Assembly: GCF_003233845.1 (NCBI RefSeq)
Contig: NZ_QKRB01000043.1
Location: 186,001-250,000, forward strand
DNA: 64,000 nt
Reading direction: 5' to 3'
DNA from: Paenibacillus sambharensis
GTDB taxonomy: Bacteria > Bacillota > Bacilli > Paenibacillales > Paenibacillaceae
Of the stretch, positions 35,733 to 44,143 are shown piece by piece. The notes beneath the pieces are model-generated. The model saw nothing but the letters and a program-made list of their open reading frames with translations. It was not told where the DNA came from and searched no databases. Numbering within the stretch: the first letter of the stretch is position 1; each line of letters starts with the position of its first letter. A program made the translations under genes and the position numbers.

Positions 35733-35966
35733 TTAGATGGACCTGAAAGCTTCCATAATGGACTGCAGCTCTTCCTCATTCCCCGCATAATCGGCTTCCC
35801 GGAAACGGTTTTGCGCCCAATGCATCATTTCGGGACGGCTTACGAAGGTATGGCATTCCTCACCCCATTGATCGGAAATTTCCCGGACGATCAGGGTTTT
35901 GCCCTGTACTTCAACAGTAAGCATGTTGTACTTGTCTTTTTTGTAAATTTCATATTTCTTAAACAT
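35733..35966 (-). CDS. Small soluble protein, unknown
   Basis: A 77-residue protein starting MFKKYEIYKKDKYNMLTVEVQGKTLIVREISDQW, with an HTFVSRPEMMHWAQNRF middle. GGGAG lies 10 bases before ATG 35966; an open frame extends 21 codons upstream but has no site. Beta-strands followed by helices are likely. I do not recognise the family. Confidence 0.65.
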   Translation of the reverse strand: MFKKYEIYKKDKYNMLTVEVQGKTLIVREISDQWGEECHTFVSRPEMMHWAQNRFREADYAGNEEELQSIMEAFRSI

Positions 35967-36114
35967 TGGCAGATACTCCCTGTGTACATATATTTGTTTC
36001 ATCATAGCCAACGGTGGAGCGGAAATCAACCCGGAGAAGATTGTATGGGGCGGGGATGTTTTAATAGCGGGTAAATGGGTTAAATTAAGTTTGTGTTAAC
36101 GGCTTGTACGCCGT

Positions 36115-36182
36115 TTGCATATTCTCCCTTAGGGGGGTATAATAAACATATCGCCGTTATAACGGCGCCATTTTTAGGAGGT
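36115..36182 (+). promoter_or_regulatory. Cold-shock gene promoter and leader hairpin
   Basis: TTGCAT (36115-36120), 17-bp spacer, TATAAT (36138-36143). The short leader then holds the palindrome CGCCGTTATAACGGCG (36152-36167) followed by CCATTTTT, which looks like an intrinsic terminator, and directly after it AGGAGG. The hairpin may act as an attenuator or a thermosensitive structure (inference). Confidence 0.7.
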
Positions 36183-36189
36183 TGTTCAT

Positions 36190-36387
36190 TTGAAAGGAAC
36201 AGTTAAGTGGTTTAACGCAGAGAAGGGCTATGGCTTTATCTCAGTAGAAGGCGGAGAAGACGTATTCGTACATTACTCTGCGATCCAAGGCGACGGCTTC
36301 AAGACGCTTGAAGAAGGTCAAGAGGTTGAATTTGACATTACTGAAGGCAACCGTGGCGCTCAAGCAGCCAACGTTACTAAGTTATAA
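36190..36387 (+). CDS. Cold-shock protein (CspA family)
   Basis: A 65-residue single CSD domain binding single-stranded RNA/DNA. RNP1 is KGYGFISV and RNP2 is [15 protein letters not shown] precedes them. It uses a TTG start at 36190, with AGGAGG 8 bases upstream, reading KGTVKWFN after the start. It acts as an RNA chaperone. Monocistronic, with its own promoter and terminator. Confidence 0.95.
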   Translation: MKGTVKWFNAEKGYGFISVEGGEDVFVHYSAIQGDGFKTLEEGQEVEFDITEGNRGAQAANVTKL

Positions 36388-36422
36388 GATCCGAAATTTC
36401 TTATAATATAGTATGACCGTGC

Positions 36423-36456
36423 AGAGGGACTCCGATCATTCGGAGTCCCTCTTTTT
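36423..36456 (+). terminator. Terminator of the cold-shock gene
   Basis: AGAGGGACTCCGA-TCAT-TCGGAGTCCCTCT followed by TTTTG. Confidence 0.95.
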
Positions 36457-36605
36457 GTGCTGCTGGCTGTGGTGACCGGCACGCTGGCCCAGCAGGCGGT
36501 TAGTGTGATGAAAAACACAGGCCAACAGGCGGACAAGCCTTTGACCGCACCTTCTCTTTGATGATAAAATTATAAGATGGAATTCGTGCCAGGGGGAGTA
36601 GAATC

Positions 36606-37343
36606 ATGCCAAAGTTTAAACTGTTCAAGGACCGCAAAGGAAAAGCCGATCAGGCTAAAAATAACAAGTTCGTCAAGCTCGGGCGGGAAATTTATATGCA
36701 AGCCCGCAAAGGCGGACCGAGCCCGGACTCTAACTTCGGGCTGAAGACGGCCATCGCTAATGCAAGAGCCGAGCAGATGCCGATGGACAATATCGAGCGG
36801 GCAATCAAGAAAGCGACAGGAGCGTCCGCAAGTGATGATTACGAAGAGATTGTATACGAAGGCTATGGCCCGGGAGGCGTAGCTATCATGGTGCGCTGTC
36901 TGACCGATAACCGCAACCGCACGGCTGCCGATGTACGGGCTGTATTTAATAAGCGCGGAGGCAATATGGGGGAAAGCGGCTGTGTAGGCTATATGTTCGA
37001 TGAGAAAGGGCTGCTTGTTATCGACCGGGAAGAACATGACACGGACGAAGATACCATGATGATGACAGCGCTGGAAGCGGGAGCCGAGGATATCGTCGTT
37101 AACGAGGACTCCTACGAAGTGCTCACACATCCGCATGAGTTCGAGCAGGTTAAGAACAGCCTGGAGGAAGCAGGATATACATTCACCAGTGCGGGTGTGC
37201 GGTGGCTTCCGCAGAATACAATCAAGGTAGACGGCGAGAATGCCGAGAAGCTGATGAAGATGATGGATGCATTCGAAGATAATGATGATGTGCAGGATGT
37301 GTATGCCAATTTTGAGATCAGCGACGAGGATATGGCGAGCTAG
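36606..37343 (+). CDS. YebC/PmpR-family protein
   Basis: A 245-residue protein of the YebC/TACO1 family. It carries GREIYMQARKGGPSPDSNFGLKTAI near the start, MPMDNIERAIKKATG, and YEGYGPGGVAIMVRCLTDNRNRTA. Members are annotated as transcription regulators, while recent work ties them to relief of ribosome stalling at proline stretches. AGGGGG lies before the ATG. Monocistronic with a terminator after it. Confidence 0.93.
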   Translation: MPKFKLFKDRKGKADQAKNNKFVKLGREIYMQARKGGPSPDSNFGLKTAIANARAEQMPMDNIERAIKKATGASASDDYEEIVYEGYGPGGVAIMVRCLTDNRNRTAADVRAVFNKRGGNMGESGCVGYMFDEKGLLVIDREEHDTDEDTMMMTALEAGAEDIVVNEDSYEVLTHPHEFEQVKNSLEEAGYTFTSAGVRWLPQNTIKVDGENAEKLMKMMDAFEDNDDVQDVYANFEISDEDMAS

Positions 37344-37365
37344 TTATGTTCTGTCACGGGGAAGC

Positions 37366-37410
37366 AGACAAGGGCTGTTCAGGTCATCATGACCCGGACA
37401 GCCCTTGTCT
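37366..37410. terminator. Terminator between yebC and the MFS gene
   Basis: AGACAAGGGCTGT (37366-37378) pairs with ACAGCCCTTGTCT (37398-37410); TATTTCG follows. An inner GGTCA/TGACC stem is present. Confidence 0.85.
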
Positions 37411-37467
37411 TATTTCGTTGTTTTATTATCTCGTCTGCGTCGTTCGTTGCCGGCAGGAAATCTGCGG

Positions 37468-38661
37468 TCAGCGGGTTCTGCTTGTTACATGCATCAGCAT
37501 GAATCCGATCCCGGCGGACAGCGCGAGCCCTGAAGCGGCTGCATAAAACCAGTGGGGGCCCATTGATTCAAACAGCATCCCGCCGGCCGTACCGCTGATC
37601 AGCCCCGCAAACCCGGCCCATACGATGGCGTATATGGCCTGGCCGGATGCCCTGTATTCATCGGGAATCAGGAATGTCAGGTAACGCAGCGCCGTGGAGA
37701 AATAAATGCCGAAGGATATGCTGTGCATCAGCTGCAGCACGATGACAAAGGACGGGTCATCAATCCGTGACATCATGAAGAAGCGGGCGGCATACATCAG
37801 GCTGGCAAAGGCCAGCAGGGGAAGCTCCCGCAGCTTGTGGCCATACTTGCCCAGCAAAAACAGTACCGGAATTTCGCTTAGCGCAGAAGCGAACCACGCG
37901 GTCCCGATGAGCCCCTCGCTTGCGCCCATTTCCCGCAAGGTTAATGCCAGGAAGCCTTCATACATCCGGTGGGCTACCGATACAATCAGAATCAGGAGGA
38001 AGAACAAGACAATCCGCGGCTTTGCTAGCAGTTTATATAAGCCGGAGAACTCCATCTTCTTGAGGCTGCCCTGGTAATCGCGGAGCATAAGCGCAACTCC
38101 GAGTGTCAGGCTGACGAGTGTGATCGTAATCCATAAGGTGGCGCCTGAGCCATACGCTTTCAGCAGGAGACCGATCAGAAAGGCAGAGCAGGCAAAGCCT
38201 ATGGATCCAAAAATCCGTATCGACGGGTAGTTGCGGCCCGTGGAGTGTGTCGACAGCAGAATCATACTGTCACTCAGAGGCATGACAGGCGTTTGGAAAA
38301 AATAGAAGCCGGCCATAATCAGAAATACCCAGATAAATGAGCCGGCCTGCATCAGTGCAGCAAGCATAATCAGCTGACCGATAAATAAGATGACCAGCAG
38401 CTTCTTGATTGTGCGATATTTATCACTTGCTGTGCCGGTTAACAGGTTGGCTGCTATAGATACGGCAGGACCTACAGCGTAGATTAGACCGATCTCGGAC
38501 GGCGAATAACCTTGATCGGCAAAGTAAAGCGGGAAATAAGACACAATTAGAGCGACAGTCGAATAAAACAGGTAACAATAAATGCGGAGGAGAGCTGTCT
38601 CCGAGCCGGCTCGGGAGCTGCGGCCTGGCTCGTTTGCAGCAGCGTTGCTATAGGTAGTCAT
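37468..38661 (-). CDS. MFS transporter (MFS_1-like/LacY-type)
   Basis: A 397-residue, 12-helix transporter. LFYSTVALIVSYFPLYFADQGYSPSEIGLIYA, TGTASDKYRTIKKLL and RNYPSIRIFGSIGFACSAF place it in the MFS_1-like group that includes phenylpropionate and nucleoside symporters. Substrate unknown. AGGAGG lies 12 bases before ATG 38661. It is divergent from the unknown gene at 38804. Confidence 0.83.
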   Translation of the reverse strand: MTTYSNAAANEPGRSSRAGSETALLRIYCYLFYSTVALIVSYFPLYFADQGYSPSEIGLIYAVGPAVSIAANLLTGTASDKYRTIKKLLVILFIGQLIMLAALMQAGSFIWVFLIMAGFYFFQTPVMPLSDSMILLSTHSTGRNYPSIRIFGSIGFACSAFLIGLLLKAYGSGATLWITITLVSLTLGVALMLRDYQGSLKKMEFSGLYKLLAKPRIVLFFLLILIVSVAHRMYEGFLALTLREMGASEGLIGTAWFASALSEIPVLFLLGKYGHKLRELPLLAFASLMYAARFFMMSRIDDPSFVIVLQLMHSISFGIYFSTALRYLTFLIPDEYRASGQAIYAIVWAGFAGLISGTAGGMLFESMGPHWFYAAASGLALSAGIGFMLMHVTSRTR

Positions 38662-38803
38662 GAAGTAGGGGAACCTCCTAATGCGGACGGACGAATTGAT
38701 AACAAGTGACCAGTGTCATAGCTGGTTAATGAAATATGGCATTTTCGTTCCGAAGCTGGATTTGTATTTGCTGAAATGGTACATTATTTGTTGGAGGTTT
38801 ACA

Positions 38804-39124
38804 ATGGGGAATCATGTTTTTAAGCTGGATGCCCGGCTTGGGATCGAACTGCCGGTTCTGGGAACGGATTGGGAGCGGCTGTCTGTTGAGGAGAGGTCAG
38901 CTATACTGGAATACTGGGAAACGATTAGGGGTACGATACCGGACCGGATCTTTGCGCTTGAGCGGCTGATTAACAAGCTGCAGGCTCGTCTGAACGAGGA
39001 AGAGGATTTCGATGTATCCTGCAAATTGAACAGTGATATCGCGGAGCAGGCCAGCCGGATTAATGATCTGCATATCTGGTACCGGGTTAATCAGGAGATC
39101 GAGACTCGCCGTCATTCCGGATAA
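38804..39124 (+). CDS. Unknown 106-residue protein upstream of the terpene synthase
   Basis: A soluble, mostly helical protein (MGNHVFKLDARLGIELPVLG, then ILEYWETIRGTIPDRIFALERLINKLQ and a likely coiled coil through residue 95). GGAGG lies 6 bases before ATG 38804. The gene ends 17 bp before the YtpB-type gene, so the two are likely co-transcribed. No family is recognised. Confidence 0.7.
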   Translation: MGNHVFKLDARLGIELPVLGTDWERLSVEERSAILEYWETIRGTIPDRIFALERLINKLQARLNEEEDFDVSCKLNSDIAEQASRINDLHIWYRVNQEIETRRHSG

Positions 39125-39141
39125 GACAGGGGGCAACTAAT

Positions 39142-40242
39142 GTGACCACGGGGACCACTGCCCTGCAGGCTCCACATCATCCGGTCAGCCTTATGTACCG
39201 GCTGTATAAATTCATATTCCCTGAAGTGCATGCCAGTCTTGCTGGATGGCGAACACTTGCGCGCGCCATACCGGACAAGGAGCTTAGGACGCAGGCGCTT
39301 GCTAGCTTGAAGGCGAAGCAATTCCACTGCGAGGGTGGAGCCGTTTATGCGGCCGCAAGGCTTGATATGAAGCATGTATTGATTCCGTTAATTGTTTCGC
39401 TGCAGACGATCAGTGATTATCTGGATAATCTGTGTGACAGAAGCACCTCCATGGACGCCGCGGATTTTCGGCTGCTGCACCGCTCCATGCTTGATGCGGT
39501 AAATCCGAAGGCAGAGCTTACGGATTATTATGCATATAGGAGGGAGAGAGAGGACGGCGGATACCTGCATGCACTTGTGCGAACCTGTCAGGAATGTGTC
39601 TCACGGCTGCCTTCATACCGTGTGGTACAGCCATATGTAACAGAGCTTGTCGGTTTGTATGGGGATCTGCAGGTGTACAAGCATATTCGCAAGGAAGAGA
39701 GGCTGCCATCGCTAAGTGCCTGGTGGCAGGTCCACAGCCCTCGACATCCTCACTTGCGGTGGAACGAGTTTGCAGCAGCGACGGGGTCAACACTTGGTAT
39801 GTTTATGCTTTTCCTGGACGCCTGCCGTCCAGGGATGAAGGAGCAGGACGCTGAGCGGACGAGAGATGCCTATTTTCCTCATGTATGCGGTCTGCACATC
39901 CTGCTTGATTATCTGATCGACCAGGAAGAGGACCGGCTTGGCGGCGACTTGAATTTTTGCAATTATTACGGTGATCGCAAAGAGATGCTTGAACGATTCA
40001 ATATGGTTGTTAACAGGGCGCGCGAAGATATCCGCTGTCTGCCTGCATCGGGCTTTCACCGAATGATCATAGAGGGTCTGCTAGCGTTATATCTATCCGA
40101 CCCCAAAGCAAGGGCACAGCCGGATGTGAGGGAAGCGACCAGGGCTTTAATGAAACGAAGCCCGGTCACACGAATATTCTTCTGGATGAACAGTGTCTGG
40201 ATCCGTTACAGACAGAGGCTGGTACCGGCAGTTGATGAATGA
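39142..40242 (+). CDS. ytpB: Tetraprenyl-beta-curcumene synthase (YtpB, DUF2600)
   Basis: A 366-residue class IB terpene synthase. The helical fold shows the two acid-rich metal/diphosphate sites DYLDNLCDR and DYLIDQEEDR, with EGGAVYAAA between. B. subtilis YtpB makes tetraprenyl-beta-curcumene, the precursor of C35 sesquarterpenes found in spores (established knowledge). It starts at GTG 39142 with AGGGGG upstream. The prenyl transferase and cyclase partners are not in the window. pfkA lies 29 bp downstream and may be read through. Confidence 0.88.
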   Translation: MTTGTTALQAPHHPVSLMYRLYKFIFPEVHASLAGWRTLARAIPDKELRTQALASLKAKQFHCEGGAVYAAARLDMKHVLIPLIVSLQTISDYLDNLCDRSTSMDAADFRLLHRSMLDAVNPKAELTDYYAYRREREDGGYLHALVRTCQECVSRLPSYRVVQPYVTELVGLYGDLQVYKHIRKEERLPSLSAWWQVHSPRHPHLRWNEFAAATGSTLGMFMLFLDACRPGMKEQDAERTRDAYFPHVCGLHILLDYLIDQEEDRLGGDLNFCNYYGDRKEMLERFNMVVNRAREDIRCLPASGFHRMIIEGLLALYLSDPKARAQPDVREATRALMKRSPVTRIFFWMNSVWIRYRQRLVPAVDE

Positions 40243-40271
40243 GAATGACCTAAATAAGGAGGACGAACATC

Positions 40272-41240
40272 ATGACAGCAGTTAACAAGATTGCAGTACT
40301 TACTAGTGGAGGAGATTCGCAGGGCATGAACGCGGCGGTGCGTGCCGTTGTCAGAAGTGCACTGTATCATGGGATTGAGGTATATGGGGTTCAGCGTGGT
40401 TATCAAGGACTTATCAATGACGATCTCCGCTCCATGGATCTCCGCAGTGTAGGTGATATTATTCAGCGCGGCGGAACCATTCTTCAGACCGCACGCTGCA
40501 AGGAGTTTCTGACACCTGAAGGACAACAGCGCGGTGCTGATGTACTGCGTGCCCGCGGAATTGACGGATTGATTGTTGTCGGCGGCGATGGATCCTATCA
40601 AGGCGCCAACAAGCTCAGCAAGCTTGGCATCAAGACGATGGGACTCCCAGGAACAATTGATAATGATATTTCTCATACGGACTTTACGATTGGATTTGAC
40701 ACAGCTGTCAGCATTGTCGTAGATGCGATCAATAAGCTGCGTGATACCATGACTTCCCATGAGCGCTCTTCTGTTGTAGAAGTAATGGGAAGGCATTGCG
40801 GCGATATCGCCCTTTACGCCGGACTTGCCAGCGGCGCTGAGACGATTATCGTACCGGAGGTTTCTTACGATATTGATCTTATCTCCGCTCGTATGCGTGA
40901 GAACTTCGAAGCCGGCAAACGCCATAGTATTGTTATTGTGGCAGAGGGTGCCGGAACGGGTGCGGAGATTGCGGAAGCGATCACTGCCCGCAACGGTATT
41001 GAACCCCGTGTTACCGTGTTGGGACATATCCAGCGCGGCGGCTCGCCTACTCACAATGACCGCATTCTGGCCAGCAAGCTTGGCGATTATGCTGTTCAGC
41101 AGCTTATGGCTGGTGATTCCGGGAAGGCTTGCGGCGTAATTGACGGCAAGATGGTGTCAACGGACATCGATAAGGTCGTGAATTCGAAGAAGCCATTCAA
41201 CATGGATCTGTACAATCTGGCACTTCGCCTATCGCAATAG
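40272..41240 (+). CDS. pfkA: ATP-dependent 6-phosphofructokinase
   Basis: A 322-residue glycolytic enzyme phosphorylating fructose-6-phosphate. The motifs are GGDGSYQGANKL (ATP/Mg), PGTIDNDISHTDFTIGFDTA (catalytic Asp), MGRHCGDIALYAG and LGHIQRGGSPT. At the N-terminus the usual GGDSPGMNA reads GGDSQGMNA, with Gln for Pro. AAGGAGG precedes the ATG. Unlike in Bacillus, no pyruvate kinase gene follows and a terminator comes directly after it. Confidence 0.96.
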   Translation: MTAVNKIAVLTSGGDSQGMNAAVRAVVRSALYHGIEVYGVQRGYQGLINDDLRSMDLRSVGDIIQRGGTILQTARCKEFLTPEGQQRGADVLRARGIDGLIVVGGDGSYQGANKLSKLGIKTMGLPGTIDNDISHTDFTIGFDTAVSIVVDAINKLRDTMTSHERSSVVEVMGRHCGDIALYAGLASGAETIIVPEVSYDIDLISARMRENFEAGKRHSIVIVAEGAGTGAEIAEAITARNGIEPRVTVLGHIQRGGSPTHNDRILASKLGDYAVQQLMAGDSGKACGVIDGKMVSTDIDKVVNSKKPFNMDLYNLALRLSQ

Positions 41241-41264
41241 AGAAGCATCTCACAGCCATTACAA

Positions 41265-41304
41265 AAAGCCTTATGCGCCCGGCATGCCGGATGCATAAGG
41301 CTTT
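41265..41304. terminator. Terminator after pfkA
   Basis: AAAGCCTTATGC (41265-41276) pairs with GCATAAGGCTTT (41293-41304), then GTTATG. It serves both convergent genes. Confidence 0.85.
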
Positions 41305-41339
41305 GTTATGTTTATCTGTCTTGTGAGAAAACCTAATGA

Positions 41340-42557
41340 TTACTTGTAGTTGACACCGGGCGAATACTTGTTACTCGCATTCCAGAGCAGGTATTCCTCG
41401 ACACCTGTATCGGCAAGCGCCTTGATTTGGGCCTCCACCTCGGCTTTGCCGTAGGAGATGTAATGGCCTTTACCGAGCCAGCTGGCAGTGAAATCCTGTA
41501 TCCATGGCCGGATAACCGGCTTATGAACACCAATGGGGTCAAGCTTCTCATGCGTGTCAAGCATGGCGCCTTTTATGGTTTCGTAAGGCTTCGTATCCGG
41601 GTTCTTGACGTTGAACCATCCAGTCGTATAATGGCTTGGGTAAATCATTGGGCAAATTACATCCACATACTTGGAGATCTTGACAAAATCCTGGCCAATC
41701 CCCTCAGCTGCTGGCACGGAAGCCGCATAGCCGAAAATATCGACGGATACACGGACCCCCAGCGGTTCAAGCTGTTCCTTGGCGTATTTTACAAATCCGG
41801 CTACAATGTCAACCCTGCTTTCATCGGTATGATCATATTTCAGTTCATCAGCTCTGTTCTCGAAGCCTTCCGGGAAACGGACATAGTCGAACTGGATTTC
41901 CTTAAAGCCCAGCTCAACGGCCTCCTTGGCGAGGGCAATGTTGTAATCCCATACTTCCTTACGATAAGGGTTGACGAAGCTGTCGCCTTTGCCATTCTCC
42001 CAAAGCTCGCCATTGCTCTTGCGGAACGATAATTCGGGCCTTTCCCTGGCCAGGACCGTATCCTTGAATACAACAATTCGGGCGATCGGATAAACCTCTT
42101 CCTTCTCGAGCTTCTGCATGAGCTTATCGATATCCCTTATGTACTTTTTGGCGGTGCCCATCTCAAGGAGCTCCTGATTTTCAGTCGGGTAAGTGATATA
42201 ACCGTAGTCATCCTTCAAATCAATTACCATACTGTTCAGTCCAGTAGTCCGAACCAGCTCTAGGAGTGTTTCCAGCCTTGATCCTCCGGCACTGTGAGCA
42301 GTGACATAGATGCCCTTAACCTTAGGTGCATCAGGCTGCGGATCTTTCTTCACATATTCGGCAGGCTGAGCCTTCCCGTCCTTTGACTGACCTGGATGAA
42401 GACCTGCATCTGTTACTGTCCCATCAGCATTCGTCTTAACGGTATCAGCTTGCTGAACCCTCTGCTCGGTGATCATCTTACCTAAGTTTGCCGTTTCTTC
42501 TCCACCTGTTCCTGTTGCTCCATACAGCAGTAAGAATAACGAAAGAATCCATTCCAT
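41340..42557 (-). CDS. Secreted putative glycoside hydrolase (DUF4015)
   Basis: A 405-residue protein. The N-terminus MEWILSLFLLLYGATG is a signal peptide or anchor, followed by a polar linker to about residue 78. The TIM-barrel DUF4015 domain then runs to the end: KGIYVTAHSAGG, MVIDLKDDYGYITY, EIQFDYVRFPEG and VSVDIFGYAAS. Its substrate is unknown, perhaps a wall or exopolysaccharide. GGGGAGAGGG precedes the ATG. Confidence 0.85.
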   Translation of the reverse strand: MEWILSLFLLLYGATGTGGEETANLGKMITEQRVQQADTVKTNADGTVTDAGLHPGQSKDGKAQPAEYVKKDPQPDAPKVKGIYVTAHSAGGSRLETLLELVRTTGLNSMVIDLKDDYGYITYPTENQELLEMGTAKKYIRDIDKLMQKLEKEEVYPIARIVVFKDTVLARERPELSFRKSNGELWENGKGDSFVNPYRKEVWDYNIALAKEAVELGFKEIQFDYVRFPEGFENRADELKYDHTDESRVDIVAGFVKYAKEQLEPLGVRVSVDIFGYAASVPAAEGIGQDFVKISKYVDVICPMIYPSHYTTGWFNVKNPDTKPYETIKGAMLDTHEKLDPIGVHKPVIRPWIQDFTASWLGKGHYISYGKAEVEAQIKALADTGVEEYLLWNASNKYSPGVNYK

Positions 42558-42762
42558 GAAAGCCCTCTCCCCTTAAAGCAAGTGATATCTATTATAAAAC
42601 AAATTATGCAAGTCAGACACAGGAAATTGGTAGGATTTGCGGAATCATGACGGAAAGAAGGGGAATATGGGAAAGGGCTTCCTGTGCGGAGCGGCGATTT
42701 GCGTATTAATAGACGTCAAGTTAATAGATGAGCGAGCTGCTAGATTAAGGACATAACAAAAA

Positions 42763-42784
42763 ACGGGAACGATATCGTTCCCGT
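42763..42784 (-). terminator. Terminator of the small gene at 42795
   Basis: A perfect palindrome ACGGGAACGA/TCGTTCCCGT; on the minus strand it is followed by TTTTTTG. Confidence 0.9.
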
Positions 42785-42794
42785 CCGCTTGTGT

Positions 42795-42989
42795 TCAATG
42801 CAGCAAAACCTGTCTCTGTATTTCGTAGATGCTGTGCTGCACAATTTCTACGGCGTCCTCCGGCTCGAGGACTGACAAGCCGTCCCGGAGTACAATGTTC
42901 ATATTCAGCTCCCGCTCGGTCAGGAAAGGGACTAATTCAGGGACCAGCTTCTCCACAATCCGAGATAATGTTACAGTTTCCATATCCAT
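42795..42989 (-). CDS. Small soluble protein, unknown
   Basis: A 64-residue acidic protein, MDMETVTLSRIVEKLVPELV..., ending IVQHSIYEIQRQVLLH, probably helical. AGGAAAGGG lies upstream of ATG 42989. It has its own terminator. No family is recognised. Confidence 0.6.
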   Translation of the reverse strand: MDMETVTLSRIVEKLVPELVPFLTERELNMNIVLRDGLSVLEPEDAVEIVQHSIYEIQRQVLLH

Positions 42990-43082
42990 CTTGCATCACC
43001 CTTTCCTCGAAATATGTTCAAAGAAATGCGGGGATTACACAGGGCATGAAACTTTGGGGCACCCTCATTATAACAAGACTCC

Positions 43083-43121
43083 TCAAAAAAAAATAGGGCG
43101 AACCGCATAAAGCGTTCACCC
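43083..43121 (-). terminator. Terminator of the YitT gene
   Basis: GGGTGAAC pairs with GTTCGCCC on the minus strand, followed by TATTTTTTTTTG. Confidence 0.9.
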
Positions 43122-43148
43122 TTGAAGATCATTTTCAACAATTCGTCA

Positions 43149-44015
43149 CTATCCCCTTCGGAATTCCCCAATGACCCCTACAGTTTCAACGATGTTTACG
43201 AATGCCTTGGGATCGAGCTGGCGGATCATCTTGCGGAGTGCAGCAAGCTCGTACCGGGTCGTGACGGTCATGAGCATATCCTTCTCTGCGCCCGCATAAG
43301 CGCCTCTGGTCTTAATAATCGTTACCCCCCTTGGGGTAGCGAGTAATTTCGCCAATAGTTTTTCGGTCTCATTGGTTATAATAAAGGCGGTGACCTTCAT
43401 GTGCCGGATGTGCACCACATCAATTACTTTGCCGGCGGTGAATATGGCGAGCATGGAGTACATTGCTGCATCCCAATCGTTATTCATCAAGGCAAGAGCG
43501 GCAATCACGGCACCATTGAGGATAAACAGGAGCATGCCAAGCGGGAGATCCCGCTTGCGCGTAACAATGGAAGCGACGATATCAAAGCCGCCGGACGAGC
43601 CGCCAAGTCGGAGAGCGACGCCGCTCCCGAATCCGAAAATGACGCCGCCGAACACAGCCCCGAGCATGGGGTCCATAACCAGTGACTTTACAGGCACCAC
43701 CTCAAGTAAGACTGTGGCTGCAACGACGGAATACACGCTCCAGGCGACGAAGTGGCGTCCGAGCACGAACCAGCCCCAGACGAGTATCGGGAAGTTTAGG
43801 ACAAAATAAAGCAGGCTGATGTTGAAGACAGTCACGTAGCTGATGATCATGGAAATACCTGATACCCCGCCGCTTAGCAGCTGGTGGGGGATGAGAAGCA
43901 TGTTAAAACCAATGGCGATCAGCAGTGCGCCGATGGTCATAACCGCCAAGGTTCCAAGGAACCGAAGTACCTTCAAAGCGGGTTTCAACTCCTTTTTGGT
44001 TATTTGTCGTTTCAT
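43149..44015 (-). CDS. YitT family membrane protein (DUF161-DUF2179)
   Basis: A 288-residue protein: five or six helices (about 18-190) with the family motifs LLIPHQLLSGGVSGISMI and LRLGGSSGGFDIVA, then the soluble DUF2179 domain (residues 205-285) with TPRGVTIIKTRGAYAGAEKDMLMTVTT. Length and order are standard. The function is unsettled; the DUF2179 domain resembles small regulatory folds. The gene is monocistronic with its own terminator. Confidence 0.92.
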   Translation of the reverse strand: MKRQITKKELKPALKVLRFLGTLAVMTIGALLIAIGFNMLLIPHQLLSGGVSGISMIISYVTVFNISLLYFVLNFPILVWGWFVLGRHFVAWSVYSVVAATVLLEVVPVKSLVMDPMLGAVFGGVIFGFGSGVALRLGGSSGGFDIVASIVTRKRDLPLGMLLFILNGAVIAALALMNNDWDAAMYSMLAIFTAGKVIDVVHIRHMKVTAFIITNETEKLLAKLLATPRGVTIIKTRGAYAGAEKDMLMTVTTRYELAALRKMIRQLDPKAFVNIVETVGVIGEFRRG

Positions 44016-44143
44016 GGCCGGGCGTTCCGTCCAAATACGATTAGTATACCACGAAGTCGCTCGCTGGTATTCATATTCTTACCTGTGCTATAATGGATTG
44101 GATATTTTCAAGTAGGCACAGAATAGAAGGAGTTTGAATAAGT

